DNA of 64,000 nucleotides from Bacillus sp. ISL-41 (GTDB lineage Bacteria > Bacillota > Bacilli > Bacillales > Cytobacillaceae): NCBI RefSeq assembly GCF_018613235.1, contig NZ_JAGGQP010000030.1, positions 1-64,000 of the forward strand. The letters are read 5' to 3'. Within the stretch, counting starts at the first letter, position 1, and the number at the start of each line of letters is the position of its first letter. This document shows positions 57,931 through 64,000 of the stretch, one piece after another. Both the position numbers and the translations under genes were made by a program. The notes below the pieces were generated by a model, which made no database searches, was not told where the DNA came from, and saw only the letters and a list, made by a program, of their open reading frames with translations.

Positions 57931-57976
57931 TCAGGTGTAAGGTAAATCATTCGAATTTATTAGGAGGAAATAAATT

Positions 57977-58378
57977 ATGGAACAACAAGCTCCATCTTTA
58001 GCCGTTATTTTATTATCAGAAGATCTTGAGAAACTGCATGCTGGTGCATTGGTCGGATCAGTTGCATCAATGTCAGGCATGACTGTGAATGTTTTCGTCA
58101 CAATGAACGCTTTGAAATCTTTCCGCAAAGACAGCTTTGAAACTACTGATTTCATTACTGGTACAATCGGAAAGGAAATGCTGGCTAAAAAGATCCCATT
58201 ATTTGATTCACTTTTACAAGAAGGAAAGGACATGGGAGAACTTAATATTTACGGCTGCGCATTGGCGATGGACATCATGGATTGGCAAGAAGAAGACATG
58301 ATTGATGTATTCGATGGAGTAATTGGGGTTACAAAATTCCTTGGAATGACTCAAGGAGCAACAGTAATTACAATGTAA
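57977..58378 (+). CDS. DsrE/DsrF-like family protein
   Basis: A 133-residue protein of the DsrE/DrsE-like fold: LAVILLSEDLEKLHAGALVGSVASMSGMTVNVFVTMNAL, then ELNIYGCALAMDIMDW with a single Cys at the place where DsrE proteins carry their sulfur-binding Cys. Related proteins move persulfide sulfur between partners. ATG 57977 follows TTAGGAGGAAATAAATT. First gene of a four-gene unit with TusA and an SQR-like oxidoreductase. Confidence 0.82.
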   Translation: MEQQAPSLAVILLSEDLEKLHAGALVGSVASMSGMTVNVFVTMNALKSFRKDSFETTDFITGTIGKEMLAKKIPLFDSLLQEGKDMGELNIYGCALAMDIMDWQEEDMIDVFDGVIGVTKFLGMTQGATVITM

Positions 58379-58499
58379 GCTGCAGAAGCAGGAAAAAGTG
58401 GTACGGCGTGCAGGCCTTTCAACCTTTTCCCCTTCATGCAAAAATAAAAAATCTTTTCTAATTTTAACATAGAACTTAACTATACAGGAGGAAAAAATC

Positions 58500-58739
58500 A
58501 TGAGTGAAGTACAAGTAACTAAATCAATCGATGCAAGAGGAGCATATTGCCCAGGTCCTTTAATGGAATTGGTAAAAGGAATCAAGACAGCTCAAGTTGG
58601 CGATGTTGTAGAAGTTCTTTCAACTGATAAAGGTTCAGCAGTCGATATTCCTGAATGGGTAAACAAAATGGGCCACGAAATTGCCTACCTTGAAAATGAA
58701 GGCGATGAATTCAAAATCGCAGTTAAAAAGGTTAAGTAA
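58500..58739 (+). CDS. TusA-like sulfur carrier protein
   Basis: A 79-residue TusA/SirA-fold protein. The signature CPGPLMELVKGI is at about residues 18-29, with Cys18 as the persulfide carrier. TusA proteins relay sulfane sulfur. ATG 58500 follows ACAGGAGGAAAAAATC. It lies between the DsrE-like and SQR-like genes. Confidence 0.88.
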   Translation: MSEVQVTKSIDARGAYCPGPLMELVKGIKTAQVGDVVEVLSTDKGSAVDIPEWVNKMGHEIAYLENEGDEFKIAVKKVK

Positions 58740-58802
58740 TCGATCGCTGTTTGTTCAGATAACAGCCTTCATCAAAGAATCCAGTAAAGAGGTGTGGACC
58801 AA

Positions 58803-59939
58803 ATGACAAAGAAAATTGTTATTCTTGGTGCCGGCAGCGCGGGTACAATGGTCGCAAACAGACTAGCCCGCCAGCTTGGGGAAGAAATCAAGAAGCGTGA
58901 AGTCGAAATCACTTTGATTTCCAATACAGAAAAGCATATCTACCAGCCAGGATACTTATTCATCGCTTTCAATGAAAAGCCATCTGAGCACTTCATTAGA
59001 AAACAGGAAGCACTCGTTCATCGTCATGTGGACCTCGTATACGATGATGTAGAAAAAATCGATGTCGAGAAGAAGACGGTCAAAGGCAAGAAGCAGTACC
59101 AGTATGACTACCTTGTCATCGCAACTGGATCACATCCTGACCTCGACAGCGTGCCTGGTTTAAGAGAAGGAGCGCACAATTTCTATACGCTTGATGGCGC
59201 TGAACGCCTGCGTGATGATCTGGCAGCGATGGAAAAAGGAAAAATCCTGATCACCATCGATGTGCCGCATAAATGTCCTGCTGCACCACTTGAGCTGGCA
59301 TTGATGCTGGATGATTATTACCGCAAGAATGGCCGCCGCAAGGACATCGAAATCAAATACGCTTATCCTATCGGCCGTATCCATTCATTGGTTCCAGTTG
59401 CAGAATGGGGACTTCCTCAATTCGAAAAGCGCGATATCAAATACGAGACATTCTTCAATCTTGAAGAAGTGGATCCAAAGCGCAAAGTCGCGATTACAAT
59501 GGACGGCTCGGAACACGAGTATGATATGCTCATCACGATTCCTGCACATACAGGAGCAAAAGCAGTGATTGATTCTGGCATCGGCGATGAATCAGGCTTC
59601 ATTCCGACAAACCGTTCAACATTGAAAATGATTGGCCAGGATGATGTATATGTAATTGGTGATGCTACGAATCTTCCAATCAGCAAAGCTGGATCAACAG
59701 CGCACTACCAGTCTGAATCACTTGTTGCCAACATCATCAGCAGACTGACAGGACGTCCGGAAACTGCTGTATACAATGGCAAGGTCGCTTGCTTCCTTGA
59801 AAACAGTCTTGAAGATGCGAGCATGATTACATTTGATTACAACAACCCGCCGCAGCCTGCAGAAACTTCTGACCTGCTGCACTGGTTCAAAGCTGTATAC
59901 AATGAGCTTTACTGGTTAAATGCCAAAGGGATTTTATAG
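58803..59939 (+). CDS. Sulfide:quinone oxidoreductase-like FAD/NAD(P) oxidoreductase
   Basis: A 378-residue flavoprotein. The N-terminal dinucleotide-binding loop IVILGAGSAGTMVANRLA is at residues 4-21, YLVIATGSHPDLD near 103 and the second FAD motif VYVIGDATNLPISKAGS near 282. The Cys in VPHKCPAAPLELALML (near 160) and the later GKVACFLE match places of the redox Cys pair in sulfide:quinone oxidoreductases. It may oxidise sulfide to persulfide passed to the TusA/DsrE partners. I chose ATG 58803 after AGAGGTGTGGACCAA; GTG 58794 is inside that site. Confidence 0.82.
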   Translation: MTKKIVILGAGSAGTMVANRLARQLGEEIKKREVEITLISNTEKHIYQPGYLFIAFNEKPSEHFIRKQEALVHRHVDLVYDDVEKIDVEKKTVKGKKQYQYDYLVIATGSHPDLDSVPGLREGAHNFYTLDGAERLRDDLAAMEKGKILITIDVPHKCPAAPLELALMLDDYYRKNGRRKDIEIKYAYPIGRIHSLVPVAEWGLPQFEKRDIKYETFFNLEEVDPKRKVAITMDGSEHEYDMLITIPAHTGAKAVIDSGIGDESGFIPTNRSTLKMIGQDDVYVIGDATNLPISKAGSTAHYQSESLVANIISRLTGRPETAVYNGKVACFLENSLEDASMITFDYNNPPQPAETSDLLHWFKAVYNELYWLNAKGIL

Positions 59940-59953
59940 AAGGGGTGGTTGAG

Positions 59954-60514
59954 ATGGCTACAGAAACACCTCAAGCTCAACAAAAAGAACAACATAAACT
60001 CGTCAGTTTCACCGATGCAGCCATGAATGCGGTAACCGGTGAAATGGTCTCGACGATTGCCGAAACAGGCGTAAAGATGGTCGAGATGGCTGATGATCTG
60101 CTTCAGCCTGAAACACTTTCCCTATTAAAGGCCCTTCCTGAGGTGGCAGAAAACCTGGAGCGTACTTTAATGGAAGTAAAACGCATGGAAGAAACAGGCG
60201 TCTTGAAATCCTTGATGCAGCTTGCAGATATGGCAGCTGCCATGAAGGGTGCGATGACTGGTCCGATGGTGACGGAGATGGCCGAGAAGGCAATCAAAGG
60301 TGTAGAACTTGCAGACTCCTTCGTCCAGCTTGGTGCTATTGACTTGGTAGACGGTATGCTCACTGCGTTCCATGATGCTCAAGAGCAAACAAAGGATAAA
60401 GAACCGTTGTCGTCCATGCAGCTGATGAAGGCAGTTACACAGAAAGAAACCAGGGAAGGCATGACCTTGATGATTTCTTTCCTGCAAAATCTGCCTCGAC
60501 AATTGAATAAATAG
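59954..60514 (+). CDS. DUF1641 domain protein
   Basis: A 186-residue mostly helical protein with repeated M/A/E-rich amphipathic helices (LLKALPEVAENLERTLMEVKRMEETGVLKSLMQLADMAAAMKGAMTG), typical of DUF1641. Such proteins occur next to redox enzymes, for example formate dehydrogenase in Bacillus; function unknown. ATG 59954 follows AAGGGGTGGTTGAG, 14 bp after the SQR-like gene, so it is the last gene of that operon. Confidence 0.8.
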   Translation: MATETPQAQQKEQHKLVSFTDAAMNAVTGEMVSTIAETGVKMVEMADDLLQPETLSLLKALPEVAENLERTLMEVKRMEETGVLKSLMQLADMAAAMKGAMTGPMVTEMAEKAIKGVELADSFVQLGAIDLVDGMLTAFHDAQEQTKDKEPLSSMQLMKAVTQKETREGMTLMISFLQNLPRQLNK

Positions 60515-60545
60515 AAAAGGAGAGGGGATTTCCCTTCTCCTTTCT
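60515..60545. terminator. Terminator between the DUF1641 gene and the haemoglobin gene
   Basis: AAAGGAGAGGG pairs with CCCTTCTCCTTT (60516-60543). It lies between convergent genes; the T-run is imperfect. Confidence 0.7.
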
Positions 60546-60550
60546 TCTTC

Positions 60551-60907
60551 TTATTTATAGAGAATATCATTTTTCATTTCTGTCAGCTTTGCCAGAACTT
60601 GATTGATGTCTTCTTCCGATACATTGAATTCCCTCAGGCTTGCTGCAAGATGATTGGCGATGGCTCCAAAATGCTCATCATTAAGATTCATGCCTTTATG
60701 CGCAAGTTCCATGCTTCTTCCGGAATATTGGTTAGGACCGCCTAATGCCCAGCTTATGAACAATGATTGGTGCCGGCGCTGTTTTTCCATGTCCGTTTCC
60801 TCGAAAAACTTGTTGACTGTTTCATCAGCCAGTACCTTTTCGTAAAATACATCCACTACTTTTGAAATGGCAGCCTGTCCGCCCAGACGATCGTATAATG
60901 TTTCCAT
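60551..60907 (-). CDS. Group 1 truncated haemoglobin
   Basis: A 118-residue truncated globin: METLYDRLGGQAAISKVVDVFYEKVLADETVNKFFEE, then SWALGGPNQYSGRSMELAHKGMNLNDEHFGAIANHL with the proximal-His region. Group 1 members bind O2 or NO and often act in NO detoxification or sulfide binding. I chose the ATG at 60907 with AGGAGGAATATAGA upstream; the frame to 60940 has no site. It ends convergent to the sulfur operon. Confidence 0.9.
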   Translation of the reverse strand: METLYDRLGGQAAISKVVDVFYEKVLADETVNKFFEETDMEKQRRHQSLFISWALGGPNQYSGRSMELAHKGMNLNDEHFGAIANHLAASLREFNVSEEDINQVLAKLTEMKNDILYK

Positions 60908-60997
60908 TCTATATTCCTCCTGACTAAAAGTTAACGTCACTATTATCTCTCTTTATCCAAAGGGTTATGAATGAAACCATTTATAGCAAAAATTCAA

Positions 60998-61669
60998 TCA
61001 ATCAGTCCACTTATACCCTACACCCCAAACGGTAGACAAATGATTGTCCGCGGCAAAACCGGATTTCCGAAGTTTATCTCTAAGGTTCCTTACATGTGAA
61101 TCGATCGTACGGTCTTCTGTATCAACACCATATCCCCATATTGTGGTAATTAGGTGTTCCCTTGTAAAGACCTTGTTGACGTTTTGCAGGAAAAGGCTGA
61201 GCAGGGCAAATTCCTTTGGGGTTAGCGGAATTAAAGTTCCGTTAAACTGTACATCATAGGAATCTATATTAAGTTTTAAACCATTGAAAGAGAGAAGGGG
61301 ACTTTGGGCAGTTTGTCTCCGCAGCACTGCCTCAATCCTAGCAACTAATTCACCTTCATCGAACGGTTTGGTGATATAATCATCAGCTCCAATTTTCAAG
61401 CCTCGGACAATGTCAGGCTTTTCACTCCTGGCAGTAAGCATGATGACGGGAATATCCCAATGTTTGCGAATTTCATTGCATGTCTCCCAGCCATCCATCT
61501 CAGGCATCATGACATCAAGCAACACGAGATCAGCGTTGTCGTCCTCGAGAAAGCTGATGGCTTCACTGCCTGAAGTTTTTTTTATGCAGTTATATCCTAA
61601 TGGTGTTAAATACAGTGCAAGCAAATCAAGCATTCGTGTTTCATCGTCTACTAACAAAATCGTAGCCAT
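60998..61669 (-). CDS. OmpR/PhoB-family response regulator (orphan)
   Basis: A 223-residue two-component regulator. The receiver domain has the acidic pair DDE near residue 8, phospho-Asp in LLDVMMPEMDG (about residue 52), T in IMLTARS and Lys in DDYITKPFDEGELVARI. The C-terminal winged helix ends TREHLITTIWGYG and DSHVRNLRDKLRKSG. No histidine kinase is encoded next to it in this window, so the partner is unknown. ATG 61669 follows AAGGAGTTTTTTAT on the minus strand. Confidence 0.93.
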   Translation of the reverse strand: MATILLVDDETRMLDLLALYLTPLGYNCIKKTSGSEAISFLEDDNADLVLLDVMMPEMDGWETCNEIRKHWDIPVIMLTARSEKPDIVRGLKIGADDYITKPFDEGELVARIEAVLRRQTAQSPLLSFNGLKLNIDSYDVQFNGTLIPLTPKEFALLSLFLQNVNKVFTREHLITTIWGYGVDTEDRTIDSHVRNLRDKLRKSGFAADNHLSTVWGVGYKWTD

Positions 61670-61786
61670 ATAAAAAACTCCTTGAAAATATAATTGTTAG
61701 GTTAATCCTACCCTAAAAGTTTGGAAAAACTGTGCACGTATAACGAGTTTTACATAACATTTTTGAAAAGGTTAGCCAAAAGCCCA

Positions 61787-61815
61787 AACCAAAATGGACA
61801 GAATCCCATAAAGTA
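61787..61815 (+). promoter_or_regulatory. Sigma-K-type promoter for the YjcZ-like gene
   Basis: AACC (61787-61790), 16 bp, CATAAAGTA (61807-61815) matches the sigma-K consensus (mACm, then CATAnnnTA). It is 32 bp upstream of the gene. Confidence 0.55.
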
Positions 61816-61846
61816 ATAATAGGATATAGAAAAGGAGTGTGAAAGT

Positions 61847-61993
61847 ATGCCTTACGGTTACTATCCACCATACGGTGCACCTTATGGGGGTTATCCGGGA
61901 TATTACGGCGGAAGTGGTGTATGGTTTGCACTGTTCATCATCCTGCTAGTCATAGTCCTGATCTTTGGCGGCTGGTGGTACTTCTACGGATAG
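61847..61993 (+). CDS. YjcZ-like small Gly/Tyr-rich spore protein
   Basis: A 48-residue protein: a Pro/Gly/Tyr-rich N-terminus (MPYGYYPPYGAPYGGYPGYY) followed by one hydrophobic helix (VWFALFIILLVIVLIFGGWW). This layout is that of the YjcZ/SscA family of small sporulation proteins. ATG 61847 follows AAAGGAGTGTGAAAGT. A sigma-K-like promoter precedes it, which fits late mother-cell expression. Confidence 0.72.
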   Translation: MPYGYYPPYGAPYGGYPGYYGGSGVWFALFIILLVIVLIFGGWWYFYG

Positions 61994-62000
61994 AAGGCAG

Positions 62001-62037
62001 AAAGGTTTATCCTGCAATCAAGGGTAAGCCTTTATTA
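62001..62037 (+). terminator. Possible terminator after the YjcZ-like gene
   Basis: AAGGTTTATCC pairs with GGGTAAGCCTT (about 62000-62032) then TATTATTTTG; imperfect. The rest of the gap to 62218 is A+T-rich with TATAAT boxes at 62181 and 62189 that may serve the next gene. Confidence 0.5.
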
Positions 62038-62218
62038 TTTTGATTCTTGCTTTCATTATCTCCCTACGAATAATTTAATTTTTAATCAGGTTCATAAGCA
62101 TAAACACATTTTCTGCAGCATCCTTTAGAATCATATCTTGAAAAACATTTGAAAAAATAGAAATTTTAGAAAAATAACATTATAATAATATAATAGAAAA
62201 AAAAGGGGGTACTATTCA

Positions 62219-64000
62219 ATGTCCAATACATACTCTGAAGTTTGGGACTTAGACGTGTTTTTTGAAGGGGGAAGTGATTCACCCGCATTTGCTGAGCACC
62301 TTAAGTCTGCAGGTAAAGATATCGCAAGTTTTAAGAAGGAAGTTGAGAACTGGCAGCCAGCCGACAAGAAAAGCGAGGGAGAAAGGCTTGCGAGTCTTGT
62401 TGAAATGTTTGATGGAGCAGCCAGGAAGGTAAGGCAGGCTGGGGCTTTTGTAAGCTGTTTGCATGCTCAGAATACTGCTGATAAAAAAGCCGGACAATTA
62501 AAATCGGCAGTCACAGAACTGAGTGCTTCATTGCAAACAGCGCTGACGATCTTTGACCAGAAGCTATCCAGCTTTTCTGAAAGTATTTGGGAGGAGCTTG
62601 TCCAGGAAGGATTGCTGCAGGAGCTGCGTTTTGTACTGACAGAGCGACGCGAGCGTGCTGCGGAAAAACTTTCCGAAAAAGAAGAATCCGCAATCAATGC
62701 CTTGAGTGTAGACGGATACCATAGCTGGGGCCAGATGTATGACCTACTTGTTGGAAATACGAAAATCAATTATAAAGAGGAAAGTTTATCTGTCGGCCAG
62801 GCAGCCAATAAGCTTTCCGATGCTGACCGCTCTGTCCGTAAGGGAATTTTTGCTCAATGGGAAAAAGCCTGGGGAGAGAATGAGGACGCCTTTGCAAAAA
62901 CTCTTAACCATCTTGCAGGCTTTCGTTTGAATGTCTATAAACTTCGCGGCTGGGAAGATGTATTGAAAGAGCCGCTTGATATTAACCGGATGAAAAAAGA
63001 AACACTTGATGCCATGTGGGAGGTCATTTCCGACAATAAGGAGCCATTTGTTCAATTCCTGAATCGGAAAGCAAAGCTTCTTGGACTTGAAAAGCTGAGC
63101 TGGTATGATTTAGATGCCCCGATTGGCGGTACCGAGTCTAAAATGTCCTATCAGGAAGGCGCAGAGTTTATCATCGAGAATTTTGAGCAATTTGGCAAGG
63201 AGAAGGCAGACTTTGCTAAGATGGCATTTGAAAACAACTGGATTGAGGCGGAGGATCGCCCTGGAAAGGCTCCAGGCGGATTCCATACCTTCTTCCCTGA
63301 GAGCAGCCAATCCCGTATTTTCATGACTTACTCAGGAACTCCATCAAATGTTTCTACACTTGCACATGAGCTTGGACATGGATTCCACACATATGCGATG
63401 AGGGATTTACACTTGCTGAATCGTAATTATGCGATGAACGTTGCCGAAACTGCCTCTACTTTTGCAGAAATGATTGTTTCTGATGCATCTGTCAAAAACG
63501 CAAAAACAAAAGAAGAGAAACTCAGTCTGTTGGAGGATAAAATCCAGCGTTCTGTTGCACTTTTAATGAATATTCATTCGAGGTTCCTGTTTGAGACAAA
63601 ATTCTACGAAGAACGCAAGCAAGGAGTTGTCACTGCAGAAAGACTGGGTGAATTGATGGAAAATGCACAGACAGAAGCATACGGCGGCGCGCTGGATCAG
63701 TATCACCCATTATTCTGGGCTTCAAAGCTGCACTTCTTTATCACTGGAGTACCGTTTTATAACTTCCCGTATACATTCGGTTACTTATTCTCTCTTGGCA
63801 TTTATGCGATGGCCCAGGAAGAAGGCAAGGGATATGAAGAAAAATATATCGCTCTGTTGAAGGACTCTGCTTCCATGACGGTCGAGGACCTGGCACAAAA
63901 ACACCTGAACGTCGATCTCACGAAAAAGGATTTCTGGGAAAAAGCTGTCCGTATGTGTGTGGAGGATGTCGAGGAGTTTATGGCTCTGATTGAGGAGTAA
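62219..64000 (+). CDS. M3-family oligoendopeptidase (PepF-type)
   Basis: A 593-residue zinc metallopeptidase of family M3. The active site HELGHGFHTYAM (HExxH) is at about residues 385-396, with the third ligand Glu in NVAETASTFAEMIV near 411. The N-terminal helical domain and LNRKAKLLGLEKLSWYDLDAPI region are typical of the oligoendopeptidase F group. It degrades short peptides in the cytoplasm. ATG 62219 follows AAAAAAGGGGGTACTATTCA. The stop codon is the last three bases of the window, so the gene is complete. Confidence 0.92.
   Translation: MSNTYSEVWDLDVFFEGGSDSPAFAEHLKSAGKDIASFKKEVENWQPADKKSEGERLASLVEMFDGAARKVRQAGAFVSCLHAQNTADKKAGQLKSAVTELSASLQTALTIFDQKLSSFSESIWEELVQEGLLQELRFVLTERRERAAEKLSEKEESAINALSVDGYHSWGQMYDLLVGNTKINYKEESLSVGQAANKLSDADRSVRKGIFAQWEKAWGENEDAFAKTLNHLAGFRLNVYKLRGWEDVLKEPLDINRMKKETLDAMWEVISDNKEPFVQFLNRKAKLLGLEKLSWYDLDAPIGGTESKMSYQEGAEFIIENFEQFGKEKADFAKMAFENNWIEAEDRPGKAPGGFHTFFPESSQSRIFMTYSGTPSNVSTLAHELGHGFHTYAMRDLHLLNRNYAMNVAETASTFAEMIVSDASVKNAKTKEEKLSLLEDKIQRSVALLMNIHSRFLFETKFYEERKQGVVTAERLGELMENAQTEAYGGALDQYHPLFWASKLHFFITGVPFYNFPYTFGYLFSLGIYAMAQEEGKGYEEKYIALLKDSASMTVEDLAQKHLNVDLTKKDFWEKAVRMCVEDVEEFMALIEE

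Overview
The window is a stretch of chromosome from a low-to-moderate GC, spore-forming Bacillaceae. Gene order follows the Bacillus subtilis safA-coxA-bofC-ruvAB-queA-tgt-yajC ... secDF-recJ-apt-relA-dtd ... hisS-aspS ... cymR-iscS-mnmA ... recD2 ... alaS ... mltG ... greA-pbpI ... mtnN ... sigK order closely enough that most genes can be named from both sequence and position. The genus cannot be fixed from the sequence alone; a Mesobacillus/Neobacillus-like relative is a guess. There are no rRNA or tRNA genes, prophages, IS elements or CRISPR arrays. Nearly everything is core genome. The unusual material lies between genes.

Layout. 1-3.4 kb: spore coat and sporulation signalling (SafA C-terminus, CotS-like kinase homologue, CoxA-like lipoprotein, BofC). 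3.9-8.5 kb: ruvA-ruvB-DUF2905-queA-tgt-yajC (Holliday junction resolution, queuosine tRNA modification, Sec accessory). 8.5-15.8 kb: membrane proteins YrzE and YrbG, SpoVB, ComN, SecDF, a cation efflux protein and a LapA-type protein. 15.9-22 kb: recJ-apt, relA, dtd. 22.1-27.8 kb: a five-SH3 amidase, YrzK, then a T-box-controlled hisS-aspS operon followed by 6S RNA. 28.6-34.8 kb: tcdA, rarA, cymR, iscS, mnmA, a TPR protein. 35-40 kb: recD2, a PRC-barrel protein, small proteins, an AI-2E permease. 39.9-43.9 kb: T-box-controlled alaS, then ireB-ruvX-yrzB. 44.4-52.7 kb: mltG, the tRNA wobble-uridine genes trmR-trhP1-trhP2, udk, greA, pbpI, yrrS. 53-55.9 kb: SAM by-product recycling (mtaD, mtnN) and yrhC. 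56-56.7 kb: a cluster of micro-ORFs including YrzI. 57-57.7 kb: an uninterrupted sigK. 58-60.5 kb: a sulfur-handling operon (DsrE-like, TusA, sulfide:quinone-oxidoreductase-like, DUF1641). 60.5-64 kb: truncated haemoglobin, orphan response regulator, a YjcZ-like spore peptide with a sigma-K-type promoter, and an M3 oligopeptidase.

Two themes connect many genes: tRNA quality and modification (queA, tgt, dtd, hisS, aspS, tcdA, iscS, mnmA, alaS, trmR, trhP1/2) and sporulation (safA, coxA, bofC, spoVB, sigK, yjcZ-like).

The most interesting non-coding signals are: (1) four unrelated intergenic loci built of tandem palindromic units that all have a period of about 52 bp; (2) a terminal-inverted-repeat element of about 190 bp with two clear copies, one probable third copy and one possible remnant; (3) two larger structured intergenic elements at 3451-3846 and 31438-31634; (4) a terminator-ended structured leader before trmR; (5) terminators whose 3' arm contains the ribosome binding site of the next gene (coxA, pbpI).
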